The notes beneath the pieces are model-generated. The model searched no databases, had not been told where the DNA came from, and saw only the letters and a list, made by a program, of their open reading frames with translations. This document shows positions 44,739-54,094 of a DNA stretch of 64,000 bases, one piece after another. Source of the stretch: Acidobacteriaceae bacterium KBS 146. GTDB taxonomy: Bacteria > Acidobacteriota > Terriglobia > Terriglobales > Acidobacteriaceae. Position 1 is the first letter of the stretch. Each line of letters starts with the position of its first letter. Both the position numbers and the translations under genes were made by a program. The stretch is taken from the NCBI GenBank assembly GCA_000688615.1, contig JHVA01000001.1:2914001-2978000 (forward strand). The letters run 5' to 3'.

Positions 44739-45374
44739 CTAAGAGCTCGTCTTCAGCTCTTCAATGGTGAAGTTGTGATTGGTATAGATGCAGATATCGC
44801 TTGCGATATTCATCGACTTCTCGGCAATCTCACGGGCTGAAAGCTCGGTATTCTCAAGCAGGGCGCGCCCGGCTGCCAGGGCGAAACTGCCGCCGCTGCC
44901 GATCGCGCAGATGCCTTCATCCGGATCGATCACATCGCCGGTGCCGGACAGCATCAGGGTCTGCTTGGTATCGGCCACAATCAGCAGAGCCTCAAGCTGC
45001 CGCAGCATCTTGTCGGTGCGCCAGTCCTTCGCCAGCTCAACGGCAGCGCGGCTCAGGTTTCCAGCGTACTGCTCCAGCTTGGTCTCAAAGCGGGCGAACA
45101 GCGAAAAAGCGTCCGCCGTCGATCCGGCAAACCCTGCCAGCACCTTGTCTTGATACAACCGCCGGATCTTCTTCGCAGAGTGCTTCATCACGGTCGAGCC
45201 CATCGAAACCTGTCCGTCCGCCGCCATCACAACCGAGTCTCCCCGGCGAACGCAGACGACCGTCGTCGAACGGATGCGGCGACCTTCACTCAGGTCGAGC
45301 GGATGGGCCGCGGAGAGGGGATTCTGCACGGAAGAGGAGCGTCGAGGTGACGAAAAAACACGATTTTTGCTCAC
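44739..45374 (-). CDS. hslV: ATP-dependent protease peptidase subunit HslV (ClpQ) with N-terminal extension
   Basis: A 211-residue threonine peptidase. [37 protein letters not shown] aligns with the mature N-terminus of HslV, so Thr37 would be the catalytic residue; the ~36 residues before it must then be removed, or the start assignment is wrong. No ATG, GTG or TTG closer to Thr37 was found in the frame. The start used is GTG 45374 with a weak ribosome-binding site. [43 protein letters not shown] is typical of the C-terminal half. The subunit forms a double hexamer with HslU. Confidence 0.92.
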   Translation of the reverse strand: MSKNRVFSSPRRSSSVQNPLSAAHPLDLSEGRRIRSTTVVCVRRGDSVVMAADGQVSMGSTVMKHSAKKIRRLYQDKVLAGFAGSTADAFSLFARFETKLEQYAGNLSRAAVELAKDWRTDKMLRQLEALLIVADTKQTLMLSGTGDVIDPDEGICAIGSGGSFALAAGRALLENTELSAREIAEKSMNIASDICIYTNHNFTIEELKTSS

Positions 45375-45507
45375 ATCTCAGTATATCGCCAGCAGGGTTT
45401 TATCCGGTTTGAGCCTCGCAAGGGACCGCGCTGTCTGCGTCTTCCTTTTTAGACAAACTCTTCATTCGCAAGTACCTCGACCTGGGCTATGCTTTGGCTA
45501 TACAGCC

Positions 45508-45978
45508 GTGCTGACAACCGTGCCAGAGTACCTTTCGGTTCCATTGCGCTCCCCGCGAAACGCTTGGATGGCGGCTGCCGCAGTTGCTGCCGCAGGAGGC
45601 CTGGCCTGGTACCTCTTTCGCCGGCCGCGACCGACAGCCGAAGAGATCGAACGGGCTCGCCGGGATCTTCTGGCGGCCCAGGGGCGAATCACCGACGGCA
45701 GCATCGCAGAGGCTCCCGGCCCCGAGGACGATGCAGCGTCACCCCGACTTATTCTCTACAACTACCGCATCGCCGGGGTTACCTACGAGGCCGCACAGGA
45801 TGTAACCACCCTCGGCGATCTAGTCCAGGATGTCAGGAGCGACCTTCCCATCCAGGTCCGCTACGAACCCCACAATCCGGCGAACAGCATCGTGGTTGCG
45901 GAAAGCTGGAGCGGACTTCGGCTCGGACCCCATCATTCCCATCCGGAACCCGACTCCCCGACAACGCATAACGGCTAG
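45508..45978 (+). CDS. Membrane-anchored DUF3592-like protein
   Basis: A 156-residue protein starting at GTG 45508. One membrane helix (AWMAAAAVAAAGGLAWYLF) leads to a soluble part with LILYNYRIAGVTYEAAQDVTTLGDLVQD and VRYEPHNPANSIVVAESWSG, resembling DUF3592 domains that have a tyrosine-rich beta sandwich. Function unknown. The gene is divergent from hslV. The start is uncertain; ATG at 45568 is an alternative that would shorten the protein before the helix. Confidence 0.6.
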   Translation: MLTTVPEYLSVPLRSPRNAWMAAAAVAAAGGLAWYLFRRPRPTAEEIERARRDLLAAQGRITDGSIAEAPGPEDDAASPRLILYNYRIAGVTYEAAQDVTTLGDLVQDVRSDLPIQVRYEPHNPANSIVVAESWSGLRLGPHHSHPEPDSPTTHNG

Positions 45979-46033
45979 GACGATGAAGGCGGGTCTGCTT
46001 CTCATCCAGGGTCGCCAAGACTAAACTGAAGTT

Positions 46034-46975
46034 ATGCACATGGTGGCCACCCCGAACCGGCGGATGCAGCAGGTCCTGAAGGTCTCGATGGTGCTGACCT
46101 TTGCCTATGTGCTGGCAACCTTCCTGTTCGGCCTGAAGGCTCACTCGCTGGCTCTGATCTCAGAGGCAGGACATAATCTGAGTGATCTGCTGGCCATCGT
46201 GCTCTCCTACGTTGCCGTTTACTTTCAAAGCCGTCCGGCGACAGACACCAAGACGTTCGGATACCAGAGAGCTGGAGTGCTGGCGGCGTTTGTCAACGCC
46301 GTTACGCTGGTGGTGCTTTCTATCTGGATCTTCATCACCGCCGTCGAGCGGCTGTATGCTCCGGTCGTCGTCGAGCCGAAGTTGATGATGCAGGTTGCGG
46401 CGGGTGGCGTTGTAATGAACGGCACGGTCGCCGCGCTGCTGTGGCGTTTTTCGAAGGATGTCAACATCCGGAGCGTGTTTCTGCACATGCTGGGCGATAC
46501 GCTCTCGACGGCCGCTGTCATCGCCGGCGGCGCCGCGATCCTGTTCACCCACATCATCTGGGTCGATCCCGTACTCTCGCTGCTGATCGCCCTGATGATT
46601 CTGTGGAGCTCCCTTGGCATCCTGCGCGAGACGCTGAATATCCTTCTTGAGGGAACACCGCGCAACCTGCAGCTGAATTCGATCCGCGAGGCGATGGCGA
46701 CCGTTCCAGGTGTTCTCGACGTGCACGATCTCCATGTCTGGAGCCTGGGCTCCAACTCGCATGCGCTTGCCAGCCATGTGAAGGTCCATGAGATGCCCGC
46801 TTCCGAGTGCGCCAGCATTCTTAGCGCGATTAACTGCCGGCTTCATGACCTCTTCCACATCACCCACACCACCATCCAGTTCGAAACCTCAGGCTGTGAG
46901 ACAACCCACGGTTGCAGCTCACCCCCTGAGCCGGAAGCAGTCGGAACCCATAGCCATCATGGCCACGCCCACTGA
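46034..46975 (+). CDS. Cation diffusion facilitator (CDF) metal exporter
   Basis: A 313-residue inner-membrane exporter with six predicted helices. The metal-site motifs SEAGHNLSDLLAIVLS in helix 2 and FLHMLGDTLSTA in helix 5 give H-x3-D pairs, and the C-terminal cytosolic domain ends in a His-rich tail (THSHHGHAH). CDF proteins exchange Zn2+, Cd2+ or Co2+ against protons. Its start is preceded by no strong ribosome-binding site. The gene shares a region with, but is not next to, the metallothionein gene. A dispersed repeat lies 49 bases downstream. Confidence 0.92.
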   Translation: MHMVATPNRRMQQVLKVSMVLTFAYVLATFLFGLKAHSLALISEAGHNLSDLLAIVLSYVAVYFQSRPATDTKTFGYQRAGVLAAFVNAVTLVVLSIWIFITAVERLYAPVVVEPKLMMQVAAGGVVMNGTVAALLWRFSKDVNIRSVFLHMLGDTLSTAAVIAGGAAILFTHIIWVDPVLSLLIALMILWSSLGILRETLNILLEGTPRNLQLNSIREAMATVPGVLDVHDLHVWSLGSNSHALASHVKVHEMPASECASILSAINCRLHDLFHITHTTIQFETSGCETTHGCSSPPEPEAVGTHSHHGHAH

Positions 46976-47024
46976 GATTTCTTTAGAAAACAAGCCTGTC
47001 ACACAGCAGATCTTTAGGAAATAA

Positions 47025-47068
47025 GTGTCATCCTGAGCGGAGCCACAGGCGAAGTCGAAGGATCTGCG
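47025..47068. repeat. Dispersed intergenic repeat, copy A
   Basis: The segment starts GTGTCATCCTGAGCGGAGC and ends with AGTCGAAGGATCTGCG, separated by a short variable centre. Copy B of the same element lies at 63313-63354 in the same orientation. Each copy sits about 50-60 bases behind the 3' end of a plus-strand gene and between converging genes. Repeats of this kind are common in intergenic regions of acidobacterial genomes. Confidence 0.75.
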
Positions 47069-47104
47069 TCTCTCCTCAAGCTACCACTCGTCCCAGGATC
47101 GCGC

Positions 47105-48289
47105 CTAGAGTGGCTCGGCTACAGCAGCCTTCGTCGGGCGATGAAGAACATATTTACGCAGCGACATGATAGGCAGCTCCAGGGCATAACGGGAGATCAG
47201 GGTAAGGATGATCGTGATCGCCATCACGACTGCAATTCGCACAAAATAGCCGGCTAGATCATTGGGCTGCAGCTGGCCCCGGAAGTGATCGTAACCATCA
47301 CGAACAAAGATGTGGAACATGTAAAACGCGTAGCTGATCAGCCCGAAGAAGGTAAGCAGGTGAGAGCGTAGCCAGCGAAGCGCCGAATGACCTGTGTAGG
47401 CGACTGCAGTTCCAACAAAGGCTCCGCATAGCAAGGTAATCGCGGTCGCCCCGGTCGCAGCATGAAAGGCAATGTGGGCGGGATCGGTCGGAATCAGCGA
47501 GGCAATCACCGTCATCACAATCCCACCACCGGCGAGGGCCAGCAGCACACCGCGTTTACTATCCAGGCCCTCTCCTGTGCGCTGGCAGCGTTCCAGCATG
47601 CAGGCCAGCAGGGCGCCCACAGCCAGACCGTCACAGCACAGGTATGTGTGCCAATAGTTGTGATGGCCAAAAAACGCGAAGATGTACCGTAGCACGATCA
47701 CCGTGCAAATGATCGCAAGCGCCCAGTGACGGAGCGTGGCCACCGAACGGCGGCGAACGACTGTCGGCCATAGCAGGTAGAACTGCTCCTCGACCGCCAA
47801 CGACCAGAAGCCGCCGATCGAAGGGATATGGAAGCTGCTGGCGAAGTTGGCGATAAAAAACACGCACAACAGAACAAAGCTCCTCGATCCCGGAAGGAAC
47901 AGGAGAATTCCGATCGCGCAAAGCGCATAGAGCGGAAAAATTCGAAGCGCTCTCTTCCAGTAAAAGTCTCGATAGTAGTCGGGATTATCGCGGTCGCGGA
48001 TCAGAATGGCGGTGATCAGAAAGCCAGAGAGAACGAAGAAGACATCGACACCGCTGTCCCCAAAGCCTCCCAGCCAGTAAAGGTCGCGCACGACAGGGCT
48101 GGTCCAGGGAGTGATATCGAAGCTGGTGGAACACAGATGATGAAAGAAGACCATCAATGCCGCAATCCCGCGAATCCCATCCAGCTCCGGCAGATGCCCG
48201 AGCCTGGGGAAACGGCCTTGCTGCTCCTTCTTCATCGGTAGCGTCCCACTGAGATCACTCAAAAGATTCGAAACCATCCTGTTCGGCAT
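47105..48289 (-). CDS. Acyltransferase 3 family protein (OafA/YrhL-like), copy 1
   Basis: A 394-residue integral membrane protein with about ten helices. Typical features are LDGIRGIAALMVFFHHL near the N-terminus, SGVDVFFVLSGFLITAILIR and YWKRALRIFPLYALC. Such proteins O-acylate sugars of lipopolysaccharide, exopolysaccharide or peptidoglycan. ATG 48289 is used; an alternative ATG at 48235 begins just before the first helix. A closely similar gene is 96 bases upstream on the same strand. Acceptor unknown. Confidence 0.9.
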   Translation of the reverse strand: MPNRMVSNLLSDLSGTLPMKKEQQGRFPRLGHLPELDGIRGIAALMVFFHHLCSTSFDITPWTSPVVRDLYWLGGFGDSGVDVFFVLSGFLITAILIRDRDNPDYYRDFYWKRALRIFPLYALCAIGILLFLPGSRSFVLLCVFFIANFASSFHIPSIGGFWSLAVEEQFYLLWPTVVRRRSVATLRHWALAIICTVIVLRYIFAFFGHHNYWHTYLCCDGLAVGALLACMLERCQRTGEGLDSKRGVLLALAGGGIVMTVIASLIPTDPAHIAFHAATGATAITLLCGAFVGTAVAYTGHSALRWLRSHLLTFFGLISYAFYMFHIFVRDGYDHFRGQLQPNDLAGYFVRIAVVMAITIILTLISRYALELPIMSLRKYVLHRPTKAAVAEPL

Positions 48290-48385
48290 TGCACCCCGGA
48301 TGGGGCGATTGGAACCGGTTCAACCAGTTCACGTTTAAGCGACGATCATGCGACGTGCACAGGATAGCGGCTTGTCTGCATTCTG

Positions 48386-49531
48386 TTACTCGAAGTACCG
48401 CTTCAGGCGAAGGAAGGGGCGTTCGTAAAAGTGAAAACTGAGCCACGCCACAGGGAGCGCAACCAACAACGTGGAAAAGAAGACCGCAAGATGCAGCGCA
48501 ATCTTTCCATGGACGTGCGACTCGATCCACGGAAGATAGAGAAAACCGATCATTGGATGAAGAACGTAGATCCCGTAGCTGTACTTACCCAGCCAGCGCA
48601 GCGGCGACAGATCCATCACCGCGGCCGTCCTTGAACCGATACGCAGCGCCATCGCAATCAGCGAGGTCGCCGCAATTGCGAGGACACTGTATCCGACTGT
48701 GTTGACCATTACGTTCTTGTCCCAGTAAAAGCTCCCGGACTTCCATGCAATGGCGATGCAGCTCAAAATGGCGAGACAGAAGGTGAGTGGAGCCAGGCGA
48801 AGAATTCGATCCTTGTATTCGCCACGAACCGCCAGGGCAAGCCACGCACCCGAAAGCAGAGAGTCGGCGCGGCAGATGGTCGAAGTGTAGGTCGTAGCGT
48901 AGGAGGCTCCATGCATCAGAGCCAGCGTCCGGATCACAGGCGCGGTAAGCGCCAGTCCCAGAGCGACCCAAAGAAGCTTGCGCCGGTCCCGTACCAGAAA
49001 GACGATGATGGGCCAGACCAGATAGAACTGCTCTTCCACCGCCAGCGACCACAGATGAACGGTAAGGCCGCGCAGCATGCCCACCTGCGGAGCGTTCCAC
49101 CACAATGGAGTGTTCTGCAGGTACGCGAGCTGAAGATAGAGCTGGCGGCCATCGTCCCAGGTGGGCCGGAAGATCACAAACAGCACCAGCAGCACGCCGT
49201 AGTAAAGAGGAAAGATGCGAAGCGCGCGCCGCACGTAGAAGTTGCGGAAGTAGCTCTCTTCTCCAAGCGAGTCGAAGAGAATCCCTGTAATCAGAAAGCC
49301 TGACAGGGCAAAGAAGAGGTCGACCCCAACCCACCCCGTGCTTTTGACCCTGATGAACAGATCGACCAGGAACGATCCCGTCGGCTTGTCGTTGGACTGC
49401 AGCAGGTGAATCATCAGGACCAGAGCAATGGCCATCCCTCGCACGCCATCGAGGGCCCGAATATGAGGCATTCTTCTGGATTGTGTGGCTGCTTTGTCCG
49501 AAGGAGCTGCGGCAGCTAACGTGTCGGCCAT
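48386..49531 (-). CDS. Acyltransferase 3 family protein (OafA/YrhL-like), copy 2
   Basis: A 381-residue membrane acyltransferase with the same family hallmarks (LDGVRGMAIALVLMIHLLQSN; GVDLFFALSGFLITGILFDSL; RRALRIFPLYYG). It belongs to the same family as the protein at 47105-48289 and the two genes are in tandem, which suggests duplication with divergence. The ATG at 49531 begins a short Ala-rich leader before the first helix. The sugar it modifies is unknown. Confidence 0.9.
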   Translation of the reverse strand: MADTLAAAAPSDKAATQSRRMPHIRALDGVRGMAIALVLMIHLLQSNDKPTGSFLVDLFIRVKSTGWVGVDLFFALSGFLITGILFDSLGEESYFRNFYVRRALRIFPLYYGVLLVLFVIFRPTWDDGRQLYLQLAYLQNTPLWWNAPQVGMLRGLTVHLWSLAVEEQFYLVWPIIVFLVRDRRKLLWVALGLALTAPVIRTLALMHGASYATTYTSTICRADSLLSGAWLALAVRGEYKDRILRLAPLTFCLAILSCIAIAWKSGSFYWDKNVMVNTVGYSVLAIAATSLIAMALRIGSRTAAVMDLSPLRWLGKYSYGIYVLHPMIGFLYLPWIESHVHGKIALHLAVFFSTLLVALPVAWLSFHFYERPFLRLKRYFE

Positions 49532-49653
49532 CCTACCCTATCCATCCCTGGCGGAATTAGCTCCAGAATCAGGCAGGATCGGGTTCAGTTCTTTGCCGTG
49601 GCCCAATAAATCCGTCCGTGATCTTCTGTGCAGCCCAGGGGAGGTTCAGCGGT

Positions 49654-49689
49654 AAAAAAAGACCGCGTCGTCAAAACGCGGCCTTTTTA
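49654..49689 (-). terminator. Rho-independent terminator after the transaldolase gene
   Basis: On the minus strand a GC-rich stem (about 8 bp with one mismatch, loop TTTTGACG) is followed by a run of seven T. It ends the transaldolase transcript before the acyltransferase gene on the same strand. The plus strand also carries a T-run, so it may work both ways. Confidence 0.82.
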
Positions 49690-49731
49690 TTAGGGTAAAT
49701 CAGTTCGTCTGATCCGGATATCAAATTCTGG

Positions 49732-50727
49732 TTACCGGCTGACAGCGGGCTCGCTGATCTCGGCAAGCCGCTTCGCGAGAGTGATTTCCAGCTCCTCGAG
49801 TGCCTTGGAGAAGCCCTCGATTCCCTCTTTCAGCTTGTCGCTCGCCATGCGGTCGGCAGCATGCATCTTGTCGAAGGTCGCCTTGTCCATGGGGATCTTC
49901 TCGATCTTTTGCTGCTTCGCCTTCTCCGGATCGAGCTTGCGCTCGAGCGTACCCTGCTCAGCCTCAAGTTCACCCAGCAGCTTGGGCGAGATGGTCAGCA
50001 GATCGCAACCCGCAAGCTCCTTGATCTCACCGATGTTGCGGAAGCTGGCGCCCATGACCACGGTCTTGTAACCAAAGTGCTTGTAGTAGTTGTAGATCTT
50101 CGTGACCGACTGGACGCCGGGATCCTCTGCGCCAACGTAGTCCTTGCCGGTGTCCTTCTTGTACCAGTCCAGGATGCGTCCGACGAACGGAGAGATCAGC
50201 GTGACCTTCGCCTCAGCCGAGGCGATCGCCTGGTGCATGCCGAACAGAAGGGTCATATTGCAATGAATCCCCTCCTTCTCCAGCACCTCAGCGGCGCGAA
50301 TTCCTTCCCAGGTCGATGCCAGCTTGATCAGAACGCGATCGCGCGAAACGCCGGCCTTCTCGTACTGGGCGATGATGTCGCGAGCCGTCTCGATGGACTT
50401 CTCCGTGTCGTACGAGAGACGCGCATCCACTTCCGTGGACACACGGCCCGGAATGATCTCCAGAATCTTGCGGCCAAACGCAACTGCCAGAGACTTGAAG
50501 GCAATCGTGGCAACTTCTTTGTCCGAAGCGCCGGTGCCCGCATCCTTCCTAGCCTGCTGCAGCACATCGTCTACGATGGATTGGTACTCAGGCATGCCCG
50601 CGGCCGCCTGGATCAGCGACGGATTGGTGGTCGAATCCGTCGGCTTAAACTGTTTGATGGAATTGATATCGCCGGTATCCGAAACCACGGTCGTCATGCT
50701 TCGAAGCTGTTCGAGAATTGTCGCCAT
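49732..50727 (-). CDS. tal: Transaldolase
   Basis: A 331-residue pentose-phosphate enzyme that moves a dihydroxyacetone unit between sugar phosphates. The N-terminal [10 protein letters not shown] and the Schiff-base lysine in [12 protein letters not shown] (after DARLSYDTE) are clear; [29 protein letters not shown] is the phosphate side. Length matches the TalB type. The ATG is followed by the normal N-terminus. It is transcribed alone, ending in the terminator at 49654. Confidence 0.96.
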   Translation of the reverse strand: MATILEQLRSMTTVVSDTGDINSIKQFKPTDSTTNPSLIQAAAGMPEYQSIVDDVLQQARKDAGTGASDKEVATIAFKSLAVAFGRKILEIIPGRVSTEVDARLSYDTEKSIETARDIIAQYEKAGVSRDRVLIKLASTWEGIRAAEVLEKEGIHCNMTLLFGMHQAIASAEAKVTLISPFVGRILDWYKKDTGKDYVGAEDPGVQSVTKIYNYYKHFGYKTVVMGASFRNIGEIKELAGCDLLTISPKLLGELEAEQGTLERKLDPEKAKQQKIEKIPMDKATFDKMHAADRMASDKLKEGIEGFSKALEELEITLAKRLAEISEPAVSR

Positions 50728-50843
50728 TTTGTGGGCTCCTTCGCTGCTTAATTTGATTTTATCAAGGCCCGAGACGTTACGCCGCCGCGAGATATTTTCC
50801 TTCGTTCACACTGCGTGGATGCAGGTTATTGCAGAGAAAGCAC

Positions 50844-51674
50844 TTATTCGCTCTCAACAGGATTCCGCAAAACGCCCAGACCGCCGATCTCCACCTCAAC
50901 AGTATCGCCCGGCTGCATCGGCCCTACACCGGAAGGCGTCCCTGTAGGAATCAGGTCTCCCGGCTGCAACGTTGTAAATGCTGTGATGTACCGCAGCAGG
51001 AAATCGATCGGGAAGATCAGGTCCGCAGTTGAGCCATTTTGCTTCACCGCACCATTCAGCCGCGTCGTCACCGTAACCGGAGCACCCCCGAGGGGGTCGA
51101 TCTCCCCCGGCCCCTGCAAGGCGACCACGGGGCCGACCGGGCAGAACGTATCCCAGCCCTTGCCGCGGGTCCACTGCCCGTCCGACTTCTGGATGTCGCG
51201 GGCAGTCACATCGTTCACAACGGTATAACCGCGAATATATTGACGTACATCCTCGTCAGGACCGAGACTGCGGCATCGCTTCCCAATCACGATGGCAAGC
51301 TCACCCTCGTAATCCACCCGCTTTGAGAGCGCCGGCATCCGAACCGCCTGCCCAGACCCAAGCAGCGCCGAAGGCGGCTTCAGAAACAGCAGCGGCTCCT
51401 TCGGAACCTCGTTTCCCATCTCGGAGGCATGCTCACTGTAGTTGCGCCCCACACAAATGATCTTCGAAGGCGTGACCGGCGGCAACAGGGAAAGGCTCTC
51501 GAGCGGCGAAGCCGTGAACGCCTCCGGAGAGTTGTCTTCAAGTGCAGCTAGACGCACCGCCAGATCCTCCTCGGGAGCAATCATGGGGCGCGCAGCATAC
51601 AGAACTCCATCCTGACGCTCGACCCAGGCATATCGCGGAACACCTGAGGGAGAGAGATATTTGCAGTACTTCAT
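50844..51674 (-). CDS. Fumarylacetoacetate hydrolase-family protein
   Basis: A 276-residue member of the FAH superfamily. Metal-site residues are visible: YEGELAIVIGK (E-x-E) and VVNDVTARDIQ (Asp), together with KIICVGRNYSEHASEMG. Members are hydrolases, decarboxylases or isomerases that act on beta-keto acids, for example in aromatic degradation or oxaloacetate tautomerisation. The exact reaction cannot be chosen. The gene is 30 bases downstream of the FN3 lipoprotein gene on the same strand. Confidence 0.9.
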   Translation of the reverse strand: MKYCKYLSPSGVPRYAWVERQDGVLYAARPMIAPEEDLAVRLAALEDNSPEAFTASPLESLSLLPPVTPSKIICVGRNYSEHASEMGNEVPKEPLLFLKPPSALLGSGQAVRMPALSKRVDYEGELAIVIGKRCRSLGPDEDVRQYIRGYTVVNDVTARDIQKSDGQWTRGKGWDTFCPVGPVVALQGPGEIDPLGGAPVTVTTRLNGAVKQNGSTADLIFPIDFLLRYITAFTTLQPGDLIPTGTPSGVGPMQPGDTVEVEIGGLGVLRNPVESE

Positions 51675-51704
51675 CGTGGTCGCCTTTCCTCGAAACTTCT
51701 CCGC

Positions 51705-52877
51705 TTACTCCGGCCTTACCGTCTCCGTAATCTCTTCTGACGCTTTACTCTCGTTGCCATCGTTGTCGACCGCGGTCACCCGATAGGTGTAGGTCTCCCC
51801 AACCGTGACCGCCGCATCCGAGAACGCCGGTCCGGGCAGCGCCTTCTCCGTCAGAAGGCGAAACTCCCCCAACCCGCTGCGCCGATACACGTTATATCCC
51901 GCGACATCGCCTTCAAAGCTGGCCTGCCACGAGAGATCGATCGTGGGCGAGCCCTTTTCCTGCCCCGGAATCGAAGCAAGTCCCGCAGGAGCCTCCGGCG
52001 GAAATCTGTCGGCCATCGCGAGCTTGATCGGGGCCGAAACCGCGCTTCGAAGCTCCAGCGTTTTGCCCGCAAGCTCCACCCTCCGGATCCGCTGCCCACG
52101 ATAGACATACTGCTGTCCGCGTGCTGTCGTCCGATCCACAGTGCCGCCAGGATCCTTCGCCGGAATCTTGTCGGTCCGGGTACGAAGCCGAATCTCCGCC
52201 GGCTGATCCTCAGGCAGGCTCACATCCGATTTCTTGGCCGGCTTTGTCGTCTGGGCCGAAGGCAGTTGCCGGTCAAGCTCTACCAGCGAGGCCGAATCTA
52301 CCGGCTGCCACTCGATCAGCGCGCCGTTACGCGTCGGCGCAGCCTGCAGTCCGGCAACCGGCTCCGGAGCCTGACCTGCAGCGGCCAGAGCCATCTTCGA
52401 AAACCCTGCAGAATGGCCGTGCGGGTTCAGAGTACGGATTCGATAGCCGAGAAGGCTCACGGGGTCCACCGTTAGCGCGGCAGGCAGGCGGTCGTCTGCC
52501 TGCGTCGATCCTGGTTTCAACGTAAGGTGCAGGACCACGTCGCAGCCCGCCACATTTTGCGGAGCGGGAGCTTCCTTCGCCTTCGCAACAGGTTTCTCCA
52601 CGCTCGGATTCTTCTCGCGACAGACCTCCGCCATCATCGGGGACGGAACCTCCATGCCATCCGTCGTTCGGGAAGGAGAGGTCCAGTGCAGATGAACCTC
52701 GTCGCCCACACGCTGCGCGGTCAGGTCGGTCACGACCGCCGGAAGATGCAGAGACGGAGGCTTCGGCAGCCCCGGACTAGCGCAGGCGCATAGCGAGAGA
52801 CTGGCGGCCGAGGCAGCCAAAGCAGCCAGAAGCCGCTGCTTGCGGCCTGGTGAGAAGCGGTGAGGCGGGACGTGCAT
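51705..52877 (-). CDS. Lipoprotein with fibronectin type III domains
   Basis: A 390-residue exported protein with an N-terminal signal and a lipobox-like region (LAALAASAASLSLCACAS). Three beta-sandwich segments follow; the last (PPEAPAGLASIPGQEKGSPTIDLSWQASFEGDVAGYNVYRRSGLGEFRLLTEKALPGPAFSDAAVTVGETYTYRVTAVDNDGNESKASEEITETV) is a full FN3 domain. ATG 52877 is preferred over 52895 for the signal. FN3 lipoproteins on the surface often bind or display other polymers; its partner is unknown. The gene is divergent from a GNAT gene. Confidence 0.75.
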   Translation of the reverse strand: MHVPPHRFSPGRKQRLLAALAASAASLSLCACASPGLPKPPSLHLPAVVTDLTAQRVGDEVHLHWTSPSRTTDGMEVPSPMMAEVCREKNPSVEKPVAKAKEAPAPQNVAGCDVVLHLTLKPGSTQADDRLPAALTVDPVSLLGYRIRTLNPHGHSAGFSKMALAAAGQAPEPVAGLQAAPTRNGALIEWQPVDSASLVELDRQLPSAQTTKPAKKSDVSLPEDQPAEIRLRTRTDKIPAKDPGGTVDRTTARGQQYVYRGQRIRRVELAGKTLELRSAVSAPIKLAMADRFPPEAPAGLASIPGQEKGSPTIDLSWQASFEGDVAGYNVYRRSGLGEFRLLTEKALPGPAFSDAAVTVGETYTYRVTAVDNDGNESKASEEITETVRPE

Positions 52878-52948
52878 CGGTTTCCAGCCTAGCATCCCGC
52901 CTAGGGCATAGAGCGTCGGACCAGGTTCCTCAGGATTACAGTGGGAAG

Positions 52949-53443
52949 ATGCCCGTCGAGCTTCGTGACGCCCGCTCGGAAGACGCTTTTGCGATCGCCG
53001 CCATTTATCGCCACTATGTGCTCTCGAGCGCCGCCACCATGGAGATCGAGCCGCCCGGCGAACAGGAGATGCGCCGCCGCATGGAAGATGTCCGGGAGCA
53101 CGGTCTTCCCTTCCTGGTTGCCGTGGAAGAGGACGAGATCGTCGGCTACGGATATGCCACATCCTTTCGTCCCAGGCCCGGCTATCGCTTCACCGTGGAG
53201 GACTCCATCTATCTTCGTGCGGACTGCGCCGGTCGCGGGCTGGGCAGGCGTCTGTTGGAGGCTGTCATGCACGCATGCCGCGAGGCAGGCCGTAAGCAGA
53301 TGGTCGCCGTCATCGGAGGCAACAATTCTTCTTCGATTGCGCTGCACAGCGCACTCGGCTTCGTCACAGCCGGTGTGCTTCACGATATTGGATGGAAGTT
53401 CGATCGGCCGCAGAACATCACCTTCATGCAATGCGAGCTTTGA
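52949..53443 (+). CDS. GNAT-family N-acetyltransferase, phosphinothricin acetyltransferase-like
   Basis: A 164-residue acetyl-CoA-dependent transferase. The acetyl-CoA site reads CAGRGLGRRLLEAV; the ends IGGNNSSSIALHSALGFVTAGVLHDIGWKFDR resemble the Bar/Pat group that acetylates phosphinothricin or methionine sulfoximine-like amines. The start at 52949 leads directly into MPVELRDARSEDAFAIAAIYRHYV. The natural substrate is not certain. The gene is divergent from the FN3 lipoprotein gene. Confidence 0.88.
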   Translation: MPVELRDARSEDAFAIAAIYRHYVLSSAATMEIEPPGEQEMRRRMEDVREHGLPFLVAVEEDEIVGYGYATSFRPRPGYRFTVEDSIYLRADCAGRGLGRRLLEAVMHACREAGRKQMVAVIGGNNSSSIALHSALGFVTAGVLHDIGWKFDRPQNITFMQCEL

Positions 53444-53562
53444 AAGCAACCATAAGGCCTGACCGTAGAAAACAACAGCGCATATGCTCCTGATCTGATA
53501 GGCTTTGCCCACTCAGATAAGTCAGGCAAGAATGCCTGCTGAAGTTTGTACGCGGAAAGGAT

Positions 53563-54045
53563 GTGAGGCAGATGGTTTTTTCAGTCCTGCTGCTCTGCTT
53601 TCTGATCGGATGCGTTGCCGGTCTGCGCTCCATGATGGCTCCCGCCATCGTATGTGCGGCCGCATACCTTCACTGGATTCATCTGGATGGAACACCGCTG
53701 GCCTTTCTCAACACCATGGCCGCGCTCTCCATCTTCACCTTGTTCGCCATCGGGGAACTGGTGGTCGATAAGCTTCCGAAGACTCCACCCCGCATCGCCG
53801 CCATGGGCCTGATTGCACGAATCGTTACCGGCGCACTCAGTGGTGCCGCGTTAGCGGCGAGCGGCGGCAAAAGTCTCGGCCTAGGCGCACTGCTTGGAGC
53901 CATCGGCGCCGTCATCGCTGCCTTTGCCGGATACCACATCCGCCACGGCCTGGTCGTCCATATGGAGCTTCCGGACTTTGTGATCGCAATCATCGAAGAT
54001 CTATTGACGATCTCGGGGGGACTCTTCATCGTCGCAAAGATGTAA
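53563..54045 (+). CDS. DUF4126 integral membrane protein
   Basis: A 160-residue membrane protein with about four helices: FSVLLLCFLIGCVAGLRSMMAPAIV, AALSIFTLFAIGELVVDKLP, MGLIARIVTGALSGAALAAS and a Gly/Ala-rich pair ending in VAKM. It matches DUF4126, proteins of unknown function often near nucleotide or envelope genes. The GTG at 53563 and ATG at 53572 are both possible starts. Gap before: 119 bases without a recognised feature. Confidence 0.75.
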   Translation: MRQMVFSVLLLCFLIGCVAGLRSMMAPAIVCAAAYLHWIHLDGTPLAFLNTMAALSIFTLFAIGELVVDKLPKTPPRIAAMGLIARIVTGALSGAALAASGGKSLGLGALLGAIGAVIAAFAGYHIRHGLVVHMELPDFVIAIIEDLLTISGGLFIVAKM

Positions 54046-54094
54046 GAGACCCCGCCGGCCCCGCAACCATCATCTCCACTGGGAGAATTGCGAT

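Noticed and set aside
49861..50751. Long open frame antisense to the transaldolase gene
   Set aside because: Composition is not protein-like and the opposite strand encodes a clear conserved enzyme.
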